A stretch of 64,000 nt of DNA, from the NCBI RefSeq assembly GCF_019703515.2, contig NC_059374.1, forward strand, positions 17,057,095 to 17,121,094, in the 5' to 3' direction. Shown piece after piece: positions 50,161 through 60,949 of this stretch (position 1 is the stretch's first letter; each line of letters begins with the position of its first letter). The position numbers were made by a program, and so were the translations under genes. The notes below the pieces were generated by a model that worked only from the letters and a program-made list of their open reading frames with translations, was not told the origin of the DNA and made no database searches. Source of the stretch: Myxocyprinus asiaticus (taxonomy: Eukaryota; Chordata; Actinopteri; Cypriniformes; Catostomidae).

Positions 50161-53100
50161 TTAGTACGAGAGAGAGAGAATAAAATGACGGCCCTAAAGC
50201 CGATTTCGCGATCGTGGGAGAGAAAGCAGCTGTTAGTTTATCGCTCAAAGACGTGGTGGACGGCTCATAAAAGTCCCGCATTCTTTGACTCTTTAATGGA
50301 TAACTCAGTTTGCCGGTTTCACCCGCGATGGCAAAAATGCACAACAGTCCAATTTGGTTGGACCACAATACAGCAAAACAAATTCATGACAATTAATACC
50401 CTGAGTATTAATAATGAGCGGACATGGCGGTCCGTAAACTGTACAAGCAAAAACCTTGAAACACAAGAATAACACACTATAATATTCTATCTCTGCCCAG
50501 ACGTAAACCTCTTACTTGAATCGCATGAGGACACAGGTAGAATGTGTGTCCCTCCGTCCTTTAACTCCGACCCGGTTCCTTGAGGCTCGTGTGATAATGG
50601 GAGGCCGTTTCCTCGCTCTGTTTGGTGGGCACGGCTGTTGATTCTCGGCGGGCTGGCGGAGAACTCAGAAGTGTCGACTTGATTGAAGATGGAAGAGAAA
50701 TCTTTAATCTCTTCACTTCTGCAGGCAAACAGATGAAGATTTGGATTGCTCGGTGGTCTCCTTCGGATCCGTTAGAGTGTTCGGTGGAATGCAGAGTAAT
50801 CTCAACTCGTCCAGCGAGATGGAGATTGTATGACCACAGTTTCAAGTCGGACGTTACTTCCTTGTGCCACGAGGTTTCACCTGAGAGCAGCGATGAGCTA
50901 CGTCTATACCCGGTGAACAAAGTTGCTGGAAGCAAATTCCGGGAAGCATTTCAGAGGTATTTCTACTCCTGATGATGTCATGGTTTGAGGGACGTTCTGT
51001 TGTGTGCCTCATCCAATAGGAGTTGAGAGTTCGATCCTTTAGTGAGCAAGGCTTCATGGGATTTGTAGTCTGTTTTGGACTCCCTTTGTTTGATTTTGGC
51101 GCGATTTTTATCAGTATAATTTATGACCTGGTATGTGGGGGCCTGAGTTAGGTTTTTATGACTGTGTTAGGCCTGCCTTTGTCTTCTATCTGAATACATG
51201 AGGCCCAACAAAAGTCATTTGTTAAACAGAACCAAACTTTGAAGTAATGATTCAAGTTATTACTTTGGATTCCTATGCATACACACTGTGACAAACTAAC
51301 ACACAGGATGCCTCACACGGGGCACCAATAATTATGTCGGTGCTACTGGTTGTTTAGATCAGTGTTACTATCAGAAATAATAATTATTTCTTATTCATTA
51401 TTAATTAATATTTAAATTAAATAACAGAATCTAACTCATTAAAGCCTCATGTAGCGTACAACATTAATGGTGCCCTGTGTGAGGCTTTAATGTGTTAGAT
51501 TCTGTTATTTAATTAAGATATTAATTAATCATTAATAAGAAATAATTATTAATTATTTCTGATAGTAACACTGATCTAAACAACCAATAGCACCAACATA
51601 ATTATTGGTGCCCCGTGTGAGGCTTTAATGAGTTAGATTCTATTATTTAATTTAAATATGAATTAATAATTAATAAGAAATAATTATTAATTATTTCTGA
51701 TAGTAACACTGATCTAAACAACCAGTAGGCACCTACACTGGCAATGTGACGTATACGATTCCAAAAGGAATATTTGCTAATTCTCATGGTCTCTCCACAT
51801 TCCCTTTCGAGTTCCTCGTTCTTAACTTTGATTTATACTTTGCATTTATTTAGGCTATAAGGTTTGCAACTTCACTAAAACAATGTTTGAGCTCCATAAC
51901 CTCAGGCCTATTGGTTATTTCACAGATTCCCAAACCAGCATATCACGAAGCGCATTCTGGGTTAAGCGAGCGGCGCTGAGCGGCCTGAGAGAGCAGAGTG
52001 GAATCTTCAAAAACACGCTCTCCGCTCAGGTGAAATTATCACCGCTCCGCTCTGCTCACATGCTCTGCTAACAAGTGGCTTTCTTGTGGCCACACAGCTG
52101 TTTAGTCCCAATCCTGTAAATTCTCTTCGCTTTGTGCGTGTGGAAATGCTCTTACTTTACTATTAAACATAGCCGTGAGTTCTAATGTCGATTTTTTACG
52201 ATGTGACTTCACCAAGCAGTTTAGTGATCCACATTTCTTCCGTGAAGCTGATGGTTTACCACTATCCTGCCAGGTTTTAATAATGCATTGGACAGTTTTT
52301 AACCCAATTCCAGTGATTTCAGCAATCTTCTTAGTTGTTTTCTTTGCTTGATGCAGGCCAATAATTTGCCCCTTCTGAAACACAGTGACATCTTTTCCAC
52401 GACCACGGGATACGTCTTCCAACATGGTTGTTTAAGAAATGAGAAGCTACACACTACATCATTTAGGGTTAAATGAATTGTTGCCAGATGAAACATATTA
52501 ATCACTGCAATAATGATCCAACCATAGGCTTTTAAGTATCTGCTTATTTAAATCCAAAGCGGCTTTTTTTTTTTTTTTTTGGCCATGCAGTGTACTTTGA
52601 GTGTGTCACCAATATTATGAATATTATGTTCTCATTATCATTGCTCTCTTGCAGCTAGAGAGTGTTGGAATGAAAACAGCTGATTGGTTCAATGGAACAG
52701 TATCAGTGGATCAGACTGTTGGGAACAAAACCAACTTTGTAGTAATCTATGAAACAAGTTTACCTAGTATTTACATACAGACACCAAGTGGCTCAATGTA
52801 CAGTCAAACAAATATGAGTCACGATGGCTTGACAAAGACAGTCACTTTAAACATTCCAGGGACTGCAGAGGTAAGACAACTTTACAAAATTTCATAAATC
52901 AGGTACACTGTTCATTTTTGTAAATTATTATTTTTTTATTATTTAACTAATATACAGCAAACTCATAGTGATCTACTTTCCTTATGTTGTATTTGATAGC
53001 CTGGAGAATGGAAGTACAATATTTTAAGCAAAACACTTCAGTCTTTGACTATGACAGTAACAAGTCAAGCAGCTCGTGCTGATGTTCCTCCGGTCATTGT

Positions 53101-53264
53101 CAAAGCCCACATGAACCAGCAGTTCAGCGATGGCAGTAAACCCATGATGGTTTTTGCTGAGGTTAGTCAGAATTACAGGCCTGTAATCAATACTGAAGTG
53201 TGGGCGACACTGGAGTCTGAATCTGGGACCACACAAACATTACAACTCCTGGATAATGGAGCAG
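37723..53264 (+). CDS. clca: CLCA family (calcium-activated chloride channel regulator), 5' eleven coding exons; 3' end not in window
   Basis: Exons are 37723-37872, 38050-38187, 38284-38434, 38617-38722, 38856-39018, 39226-39456, 39589-39813, 39920-40100, 40218-40324, 52655-52870 and 53000-53264. All junctions are GT-AG and in phase; 1933 bp encode 644 residues of a family usually near 900. Residues 1-20 form a signal peptide, followed by the family start [30 protein letters not shown] at 152-165 is the metzincin-like zinc-protease motif. A VWA domain carries metal-site residues Asp307, Ser309, Ser311 (DVSGS), Thr377 and Asp407 (LTDGE). Exons 10-11 encode the beta-sandwich region ([27 protein letters not shown]). 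CLCA proteins are secreted, self-cleaving metalloproteases that modulate TMEM16A chloride currents. The expected next exon (after DNGAG) is not found before 64000. Intron 9 is 12.3 kb of nested transposons. The paralogue is not resolved. Confidence 0.93.
40560..41056 (-). pseudogene. Tc1-like transposase, C-terminal part
   Basis: On the minus strand, [19 protein letters not shown] lies near 40910-40990 (first Asp). [15 protein letters not shown] and [11 protein letters not shown] at 40622-40876 (second Asp) follow, then [15 protein letters not shown] sequence near 40600. Frame changes occur between blocks. The N-terminal part is on the far side of the hAT insertion, at 52102-52425. Confidence 0.75.
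41350..42950. other. hAT element interior without recognisable gene
   Basis: AT-rich stretch. No frame of length or with hAT motifs; a possible donor (GCAG|GTAAAAGT) near 41817 follows a short open segment, but there is nothing to support an exon. A T-rich run is at 42392-42401. Confidence 0.4.
43059..45007 (-). repeat. Long terminal repeat, 3' copy
   Basis: On the minus strand it begins TGTTGTGCCTCATG and ends CACTACA, a TG...CA LTR. The adjoining internal base string AAAGGGGGGAA is a polypurine tract. It corresponds to 49475-51210 but keeps about 270 bp (about 43660-43930, CpG-rich with GGCGGA and GTACGTCACGTGA) that the other copy lost between GT-repeat tracts. The two LTRs also differ by many substitutions, so the insertion is not recent. 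Confidence 0.75.
45008..45018 (-). other. Polypurine tract
   Basis: The minus strand reads AAAGGGGGGAA immediately before the TG of the 3' LTR, the usual place for plus-strand DNA priming in LTR retroelements. Confidence 0.7.
45530..46730 (-). pseudogene. env-like glycoprotein region
   Basis: Three frames at 46728-46486, 46520-46146 and 46210-45530 form one broken reading order. The first contains helical, Gln/Leu-rich sequence, the second a long helix-rich part, and the last Cys-containing ectodomain-like sequence ending in a hydrophobic stretch. This looks like the env of an errantivirus- or retrovirus-type element, by position and composition; similarity is distant. At least two frame breaks exist. 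No functional product is expected. Confidence 0.5.
46740..47010 (-). pseudogene. Retropepsin (aspartic protease) region
   Basis: The minus strand reads [13 protein letters not shown], the catalytic Asp-Thr-Gly motif. About 60 codons later, sequence of the [11 protein letters not shown] type appears, typical of the C-terminal part of retropepsins. There is at least one frameshift. Reverse transcriptase should follow but does not. Confidence 0.65.
47450..48990 (-). pseudogene. gag-like polyprotein region
   Basis: The upstream part (48990-48562) contains a coiled-coil segment and one in-frame stop near 48858. The middle (48546-48112) is proline- and arginine-rich. The 180-codon frame 48045-47503 has a helical capsid-like region containing [37 protein letters not shown] and [18 protein letters not shown]. 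This pattern matches gag capsid segments of vertebrate Ty3/gypsy-like or retroviral elements. A zinc knuckle was not found. Frames change at least twice. Confidence 0.6.
49475..51210 (-). repeat. Long terminal repeat, 5' copy
   Basis: On the minus strand it begins TGTTGGGCCTCATG and ends GTATTACA. It matches 43059-45007 over nearly its whole length, with a (GT)n/(GA)n tract at about 50100-50180 replacing the ~270-bp segment kept in the other copy. Confidence 0.75.
51297..51730. repeat. Inverted and direct copies of the LTR-adjacent leader
   Basis: A unit of about 150 bp carries GGTGCCCCGTGTGAGGC at one end and GATCTAAACAACCAGTAG at the other. It is present three times: inverse (about 51306-51440), then forward (about 51470-51590) and forward again (about 51605-51725). 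The first two form a large hairpin. The same unit flanks the two LTRs at about 42950-43058 and 49365-49474. GGTGCCCCGTGTG next to an LTR end may be a primer-binding site (ends TGG when read with the preceding T); this is inference. Confidence 0.6.
52102..52425 (-). pseudogene. Tc1-like transposase, N-terminal part
   Basis: Starts [20 protein letters not shown] and continues with the helix-turn-helix stretch [19 protein letters not shown] and [11 protein letters not shown]. It is the missing 5' half of the transposase at 40560-41056, separated from it by 11 kb of later insertion. Confidence 0.8.
52593..52654 (+). promoter_or_regulatory. 3' splice region of CLCA exon 10
   Basis: Only 62 bases separate the Tc1 right end from exon 10. 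They contain TTGCTCTCTTGCAG, a serviceable pyrimidine tract and acceptor, so the insertion stopped just short of the splice signals. Confidence 0.6.
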
Positions 53265-53798
53265 GTAAATTAGCTTTAAATCTGTTTTCATGTATGTACT
53301 CGACTTCAGATGTATAGAGAGGTTTTCAATGAAAATCTGAAATTTAAAATCTAATTTAAATCTGGAAATAAATAAAAAGTTGTATGATTTTGAAAAATGA
53401 AATGTTAAAGAAATGTTGTGACATGAATAAGAAATATTCAAGATTCTGTACTATTTCTAGGTAACTAGTCTAAAACTGAAAACTGAGTTACATCCTATAT
53501 TCAGAAGTCAGATTTATTTGCTTCCATTCAAGTGCACAACATTTTATTTGGAACATTCTCAAATCATGCTGGGATAACATAGATTATCAAATGCACAAGT
53601 GAAGAATGTTAATAATGCAGTGACTCAGACTTTTCAACCCCACTGTAAATAATTTGAGATGTCAATTAAATATGTTGAACACTGTCACATCAAGTAAAAT
53701 GTTATAATCCCATACAGAAATTTGGTTTGCAAGCAGAGTTTATATTTATAAAGTACACCATAAATGAATACATTAAGACATGACATTACCATTACAAA
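53265..53798. other. Start of CLCA intron 11, no exon seen
   Basis: AT-rich intron sequence after the donor GTAAAT at 53265. No segment matching the expected continuation of the beta-sandwich region was found. Confidence 0.5.
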
Positions 53799-54145
53799 AC
53801 ACACACACACACACACACACGTTGGTTCGGCTATCCTTATGAAGACTCTCCATAGACATAATTATTTTCATACTGTACGGACTATAGATTCTATCCCCTA
53901 ACCCTAACCATAAACCTAACCCCACAAAAAACGTTCTGCATTCTTACATTTTCAAAAAAACAATGTTTAGTCTGTTTTTTAGCAATTTGAATTATGGGGA
54001 TGCTAGAAATGTCCTCATAAACCACATTTATAGCATAATATCCTTGTTACCAGTTTGTAACCTAAAAAATTGTCCTTGTAAACCACCCAAACCCACACGC
54101 ACACACTCGCGCACGCACACACACACACACACAGAGAGAGAGAGA
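53799..54145. repeat. Interspersed repeat between (CA)n microsatellites
   Basis: (CA)n at about 53799-53820 and (CA)n(GA)n at about 54113-54145 surround GGCTATCCTTATGAAGACTC and CTATCCCCTAACCCTAACC, a sequence I associate with a common fish repeat. Superfamily unknown. No coding meaning. Confidence 0.6.
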
Positions 54146-54297
54146 TTAATAATACCTTTATTCCATTAAATCATCCACAAAACACAATAAATATAATGTA
54201 CAAAATGTTAAAAACATAATAATAATAATAATTCCAGTTTTACTGTAACCACAGAGAAACAAATAAATGTTCATCCAAAACTGAACAGATCACTTCA

Positions 54298-55700
54298 TTA
54301 TAGCCCCCACTGATGTAAAGAACTCTCAAAATCATTCATCATCTTGAAATAATTAAAATGAATCAAAACTCTTGTTTTTACCAAACTTTTAAAAATAAAA
54401 ACCACCCCATTACTTTCTTTCCCCTCAATCTTATTCTTCCTGCTTATATAAATTGAGAGCTTAGCTTGTCCTACAATAAAATTCAAAAGCTGATCCTTTA
54501 TCTTATGATCTGCCGTATATTTAGGTCCAAAGAAAAAAACCTGAGAATTAAATTCCTCACCAAACTTTTCAAAAATATTTTTAAGAACCACAAATAAATC
54601 AAAAAGCCTTGAACATTCCAAAAAAAAAAAACAGTGAAAGATTGATTCTCTCAAACTACAAAAAGGACATGCAATAAAAACAGCTGGATTGGTCACATTC
54701 ACAAAAGCATTTACAGCAACTGCGCTGGGCAAAATCCTCCACTGAAGATCTCCTGCTCTTTTGTCTAAAGGTGGTTTATATAGAATTCTCCACACGGGGT
54801 TTAAATTGTGCTCTATATCCAATTTATCCCTCCAAACCATATCGACTCTTTCTTTTAGCTTTACTTTAAAACTTCACACAACACTTATACAAAACTTTAC
54901 TATTAGTTTCACTTACATTAAAATCTTATAAACCTTTTAAGTCCAACAATGGTCCACTCATCCCCTTCAAATCAGGGGTAATACAAATTTCAGGAAAATG
55001 CATCCTTTGGCAATGTTTAATAAGCAAGGTTTTCTCCTTGCCAGTTAATGTTTGTTTCAACAGGCCCAAAACTCTTTCTACAAATCTAACTGACTTAAAT
55101 CCAAGATGTAATGCAACCATTTGTGAATTATTTAACTCAGGTTCACTTACATTTTCTAATTGATACAATTTTACTATTTTTGTATCACACAGAACATTTG
55201 TTAAAACTGAAGTAACTTCACATGAAACACCAAAATGAGCTCCAAAAACAAGATGTTCTTCTAGCAACCAATACAGAGAATATTTAAGTTCAGTTCTATT
55301 TATTTATTTATTTTTATAAACTCCACACTTTAAAAAGATCTTTATAAAAAAGAGTTAATCCATTAACTTGCTGGAGTCCATTAAGAAAAGGACAAAATCC
55401 AGATTCAGTCCACCAGCTTGCCTTAGAATGATATTTGCAACTTGTCTCCATACAAGATTATTTGGTCCTGTTAAGTATCTTTGTATAAATTGCAGATGAA
55501 AGGTTGCTCCCCTGCTAGCCAGACTGATCAGTCCTTGTCCTCCCTCATCTTGGGGGAGAAACAGTACACTCTGGGGGCCCAATGGGGCTTATTCCAAAAA
55601 GTCCACAATTATGGCTTGTAATTTTACAAGTAGTCCACTGTGCGGGTCAACACAAGCCAGCCGATGCCAAAGTGTTGAAGCCACCAAATTATTAATGACT
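54298..55700 (-). pseudogene. LINE C-terminal region remnant
   Basis: Segments 55582-55355 (LPQDEGGQGLISLASRGATF), 55267-54926 and 54840-54298 (WRILYKPPLDKRAGDLQWRI, then a Cys-Xaa-His zinc-like stretch CPFCSLRESIFHCFF) match the reverse-transcriptase zinc-binding tail of fish Tx1-type LINEs. At least two frame changes. Confidence 0.75.
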
Positions 55701-55701
55701 A

Positions 55702-56676
55702 TTCACCTGCCCCTTTTCAGTGCTCTGCTTTTCCGAATTTTGTCATCTAACTTCCTGTTTGTATTGAAGCTACTGAGAAGTGTCGATCAAAATGGATTAC
55801 GTGTGGGAGCACAGAAAGTATTTTTCACTGAACCTACACCGCCCTTTTACTACACGAAAATGCTAGTGAGGTGCTTTTGCTGTCACTCTAAATGTTCGTT
55901 TTTTCCAACATCTGCAGAGGTAAACTGGACCTGGCAGATCACATTCAGACAGCTATGACACACTTTTTTCACAGTACAAACGTTTCATTGTTATACGTGT
56001 AATTCTGCTTAATTTTTAGGTTTCAACTTCTTAATAATTTGAGTTAAAATGTGTAGTTGACATTAAACTTCCAACAGTGACAGCCCATATTATTACACAT
56101 GCAAGTTCATAACAATTGTACTTTTTAAAATGAATCTGTCACCCTACATTTTTTAGGGTCTTAAATGTAATTTAAATAGTTGTGAACGGAATACAAAATA
56201 AAACATAAACTTTCACATGTATGTGTGTATATAAATATAGTAGCACCCCTTCCCCAAACCCGGTTTAACACTCAAAAAATCGACTCATCTTAACTATAAC
56301 ACGATGGGTGAATGACACGAGAAGATGGTTAGAGGTGTCTTACAGACTTTGTTTTGCCTCCTGACTGACTTTCATGAGTACGGAGGCATATCAGTACGTC
56401 CACAGTGTGAAGGTAGGATCTTATGGATTTATGAATGAAGTACTCTTGTTTTAAAATCTCCCCGCTCTGCTTCCAGTTGTTAAGACATCCCCTGAACACT
56501 TTAAAATACTCATGATAGCTTTTGACAACTCTACAACCTGTAAATCTACTTCGCTAGCTAATTACACTTACACATCAACACCATAGAAATCTATATAGAA
56601 TATGCCAGACCGGAAGATCAAAGACATTTTTTTCTGAAGATGGCTGCGTGCTAGTTTCTGTGGCGCATAAGGTGAA
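55702..56676. mobile_element. TA-flanked insertion in the LINE, 975 bp
   Basis: LINE sequence breaks between codons that together would read GQVLVINN. The intruder starts TTCACC at 55702 and ends GGTGAA at 56676, with TA on both sides (55700-55701, 56677-56678). It has a short inverted end and no coding sequence I recognise; superfamily uncertain. Confidence 0.55.
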
Positions 56677-57961
56677 TAACCTGTCCTTTGTAAGAAATTT
56701 TTGACAACAGCCATTTCCATTTCTGCAATTGTCCTTTGAACTTTTTTAGAACACCTTCCCAATTTTTCTTTACCAGAAAATCATCCCCAAGATATACACC
56801 CAAATATATTAATCCTCCTCTTTTCCAAGCAAGTCCACCTGGCAACTTTGGAAAACCTTCCACCCGTTTCCATAAACCAAGGCTTCACTCTTTAACCAGT
56901 TAACATTTACAGAAGAAATAGCACCAAATTATATAATGATTGTAAAACATCTACTACTTCTTGACTTTTAATTAATATAATTATGTCATCAGCATAAGCA
57001 GATAATTTTATTTTCACTCTGTACTGTGGTAAAGACCACCCCTCAATATTTGATCGAATTCTAGCCTGCAAGAGTTCGATAGACAAAGCATATAACATCC
57101 CTGATAGAGCACAACCCTGTCTAATACCCCTATTCATTTTAAAAAGGAGCACTCAACCCACTATTGATTTTGAGCACACTCTCAATATCTCGGTACAAAA
57201 CATGGATTATAGCAATAAAACCAGAGTTGAACCCAAACTCTTCTAACGTATGCCACAGATTGCTGTGTTCAACTTGGTCAAATGCCTTTTCCTGGTCTAT
57301 GGAAATCAGAGCAGTGTCTAATCCCAATAATCCAGAGATGTCCAAAACATCCCTAATTAAATGTATATTATCTTTGATAGACCTTTTGGGCACACAGTAA
57401 GTCTATATGTATGACCCGACCAATTACCTCCCTTAATCTAATGGCCACAACTTTAGAGAGCAGCTTTAAATCAGAACACAAGAGTGACAGGTCACCAGTT
57501 TTCTATATCCTTAGGATCTCCTTTCTTTGGCAAAAGGGTAATGACTGCTCTCATGCAGCTTAATGACAGAGACCCACTGGCCAAACTGTCACGAAGCACA
57601 GTTAACAAATCCTCCCCTATTATTGGCCAAAAACCCTATAAAATTCTGCAGGAATACCATCAATTCCTGGAGTTCTGCCACTTTCCATGGTCTTAAGATT
57701 GCCGTACAATTCCTTGTGTTAGAGATCTTTCTGACTCAATATTATATTTTTTGAGATTTTTGGTAACCCTTCATAAAAGTTACTGGCAAACACTTCCACA
57801 TATATAGAATCACTCTTGTACAGCTCTGAATAAAATATCATAGCTCTCCTTCTTATATCTTTACACTCTATAAGTTCTAGCCCTGACAACAAAGAATGAA
57901 TTTGTGGGCTCTGACCATTCCTTTTTTCGAGTCCAAAGAAGAACTTGGTGGGACCAACCAT
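56570..57961 (-). pseudogene. LINE reverse transcriptase remnant
   Basis: Blocks in order: GPTKFFFGLEKRNGQ at 57961, then GIPAEFYR-like sequence near 57640. LDTALISIDQEKAFDQVEHS is at 57393-57139 (first catalytic Asp) and NRGIRQGCALSGMLYALSIE after it. LSAYADDIIILIK is at 57152-56907 (the catalytic YADD), and the following thumb sequence is at 56863-56570. Stops and frame changes separate blocks. Confidence 0.85.
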
Positions 57962-57980
57962 CTGTGCTGCATTTTGAAAG

Positions 57981-59000
57981 TGTTAACAGGATTTTTTTGC
58001 TAGGTTATAACTAATTAAATTTAGTGGCCAACTACGCCACCTAGTTTTTGTTATTGAGACCCTAGGAAATTCCACTCAATTAAATTTCAGGTTTGTTTAA
58101 GGGAGGAAACAGAGAAAAATCAGACACTTAACTGGCAAATCACACTGTATAATTTATTACAACAAGGTTCAAGAATAGTTCAGTCTGTGTCCACAATAAT
58201 CATAAGTTGACCCAGAAAACCCCAGTCTAGGTGAAGAACCAAGAGATCTCAATTTCAGTTAATCTCGGCACAGTTAACAGTCACTCAATAACATCGCAGA
58301 CTATTCCCCTTGCAGGAATCACTCCTCCCCTTTATCCAAATGACTCATGTTATAAATAGCTCCAAAACTGCAAACCCCACCGCTGAATAAATTCAGTTCG
58401 TACTCATAATATGACTGGATAGCAATCCCTTGCTACCCAGTCCATGTGATGTCCAGCATTGCTGGGGTGTATCTGCTGCACACGCAGGTCTCTGCAGGCA
58501 CCTTGCCGTGTCTCTCACCACTGTTCGTTGTCAGACCCTCTTGCGCAGAGTGCTCCATCGGCCGCTTAACCAGTCCAGCTTTAGTTTCATTCATCAAGTG
58601 TTGTGCGCTTTCTTGGCCACAGGACGTGCACACACAACAAAACGCCAGCGCAGGCACAAAGGATCACTTCCGCTTCTCTCTCGGCCACCTGCACTACTGT
58701 TGCTCACTGTTCACCATCGCAAGGTGCTACCCCTTACTCCCATGCAGCGTTCCCTTTTATTTGGAAGAAATTCTCCACCTCTGCCCAAGCACCTATCAAC
58801 TCATGATTTAAAACAAGATTGTCCACATTTATTGGTTTAGTTTAATTAATAAAGATAATAGAGAGCGTAATTTAGAAATCTGCTTTCAAAAAAGAAAACA
58901 CCCAACACACAGCAATTCAAACTAAAAGTACAACAAATAATTTCATATATAAAACACAGAAAATAAAAATATAAACATGCAATGATATAACCCCACAACA
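57981..59000 (-). mobile_element. Probable solo LTR inserted in the LINE, 1020 bp
   Basis: The insertion interrupts LINE sequence between the Arg-Ser-His of the linker and FQNAAQM. On the minus strand it runs TGTTGTGGGG to CTGTTAACA, a TG...CA LTR form. AAAG occurs on both sides (57977-57980 and 59001-59004), as a 4-base target duplication would leave. No internal genes. It is not similar to the LTRs at 43 and 49 kb by eye. Confidence 0.6.
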
Positions 59001-59329
59001 AAAGTGCGAACGGACCAGAGCCACCTGTGCCTTAAAGCCCAAAAAGTAATGTATAACTTTTCTTTTGTCTTTGAGAACTTTAAACTGTTCTTGATTTCCT
59101 GTGGACACAGAATTCTGTAAATCCACAATTTCAGTTTCTAGATTTCTCACTCACCCGGAAATGTTCCTAGAGGTATTGAGAGTGTCCTGTCGGCACAATT
59201 GCTGTATCTCTATTTTCTCACAATCCCATCATTGTTGAATGAAAATAAAGGCTTTTTATTTCTAAAAATCTTCCAAAAATGAGAAAGTAGCTCCATAAAA
59301 AAACTTATTTTGTAACAAGGCAGTGTTAA

Positions 59330-60071
59330 AGTGTCAGTAAGCACTCTTTGGCTTTATTTTTGCAATGAAAATACCACAACTAACTAAACAATGATCTGAA
59401 AAGCTGACAAGTGAAATAAAACATTCTTTTACATCATTGAAATTATGTTTAAAACGATAAAGTCTACCCATCGTTATAAAATTCTCTTTCATCTGAGCCC
59501 ATGTATGCTGTCTTTGATTCTTGTGTAATATTCTCCATTTATCAAAAAATTCGTGATCTTCCATGAGTTGCCTAACTTTGTGAAACTACATGTGGCTCTT
59601 TATGATTTCTGTACATCTTAACGTTTTTAGTGCAATTAAAGTCTCCCCCCATTAATAAATACTCATCTGAATTACAATTTAAAATGGTATTCTTCACTTT
59701 TTCTAAGAACAGCATCCTTTCAGAGCCAACAACTGGGGCATATACATTTACAAAAACTAAGATTTATTATTATTATAAATAAAAATCTTGCACTTTTAAA
59801 AGTTGACCATCAATGACATGCTCAACCTCATATAAAACTGGATTAAAATTCCAGTTCCAATTACTTTCATTATATCACTATGAGTTTCTTGTACAAATAA
59901 AACATCAATATACTTCTGTTTTATTAATTCAAAAAGCTTTGCTCTTTTTAAACAATCTTGCGCACCATTTATATTAAAGGTGCCCAGCCTTAAATTACTC
60001 ATAAAATTATGAATAGAAAATCGAACTGAGCAAAATTCATGAATGAATGAGTTAAGACACTTCAAATTCAT
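59330..60071 (-). pseudogene. LINE endonuclease remnant
   Basis: LRLGTFNINGAQDCLKRAKL and IDVLFVQETHSD are the first blocks of an L1-type apurinic endonuclease (catalytic Asn and Glu visible). Later blocks are in other frames; near 59400 there is LVSFSDHCLV, the terminal Ser-Asp-His motif. Confidence 0.75.
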
Positions 60072-60329
60072 AATTTAAAATATTCATTCTCATTTTCTGG
60101 ACAATTTTTTTCAATATATATATCTTGCTCTGAAAAGCCACCTACTCCTGTTTCTTTCATAAACTTTTTTTCTGAATCAATAAAAAGTCCTCGGTCTGAA
60201 AACAAATCCTCAACTTTTCAATCGTATAAGCACTTTGTCCTGATCTTCAGAATTCAGTCTGACGACTCACTCTCACTACCCGCTGCTGATTCATCAATAT
60301 TACTAACCTCAGAATCAAGTTCTGAAACT

Positions 60330-60949
60330 ATTGCCCATTAACAATTGTGTACACCCTTTCTGTCTGATCATCCATTACTCTTTCATCATCATTACACACA
60401 GCACTACTACTTTCTGTTTCCTTCATTCCAACATCCTTTATTACATTAGACTGCTCACCTTCCACCTGTCTTTGCTCTTCCCCCATCTCCCCATCTTTAT
60501 TTCCTTCACCTTTATTCTCACCCAGAACCGTTGTTTGCCTTTTTTTCTCTGTACAGGAACGAATCTGATGCCCTTCTTTCCTACAACCAAAGCATTTCAT
60601 TGTTTCAGAAGAAGCATAAATTACATAGTCAAAGTTGTCAATCCTAAACTTCAGGGCAAGATTTAACTCTATTTTTTAGAATCATATGCACCTGTCATTG
60701 GAAGGACACAACATGCTTCAACTGGGGTGATTTACATCCCAAAGCAATCTTTTTAATGTGTGACACAATCTTCCCATGTCTTGTTAGCTCTCTCTCGATT
60801 ACTTCATCTTTAAAGAAAGGTGGGACATTAGACAAAATGATCCTTTTCGCCGGTTGTACCAAAGGCACAACCAGGGTAAAAGAATCATTAATGAGGACTC
60901 CATTAGTAACAACTAAATTAACCCTGTCCTTGCTGTCCAAAAATAACAC
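60330..60949 (-). pseudogene. LINE ORF1 remnant (RRM-like and CCHC zinc knuckle)
   Basis: The first frame (60949-60695) has LVQPAKRIILSNVPPFFKDE and LTRHGKIVSHIKKIALGCK, an RRM-like fold as in Tx1/L1 ORF1 proteins. The second frame (60600-60328) begins with MKCFGCRKEGHQIRSCTEKK, a CCHC zinc knuckle followed by an acidic, Lys/Glu-rich tail. A frame change separates them. Confidence 0.7.

Larger units (their letters stand above)
41065..52067. mobile_element. hAT-type element (11.0 kb with nested retroelement), 8-bp TSD CTAACAAG
   Basis: The left end CAGAGCATGTGAGCGAAGCG (41065 on) and the right end on the minus strand, CAGAGCATGTGAGCAGAGCG, are inverted repeats identical over 14 bases. CTAACAAG is duplicated exactly at 41057-41064 and 52068-52075, within Tc1 sequence. 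An 8-bp duplication and CAG-type ends indicate hAT. No hAT transposase frame is recognised in 41065-42950 or 51730-52067, so the element was probably non-autonomous before the LTR element entered it. Confidence 0.85.
40360..52592 (-). mobile_element. Tc1-like transposon split by an 11-kb insertion
   Basis: Left end CACTGCCTGGCAAAAAAAAA and right end (minus strand) CACTGCATGGCCAAAAAAAA are terminal repeats flanked by TA (40358-40359 and 52593-52594). The Tc1 parts are 40360-41064 and 52076-52592, about 1.22 kb in total. The hAT-type element 41065-52067 sits between them. It lies in CLCA intron 9, and its right end is only 62 bp from exon 10. Confidence 0.88.
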
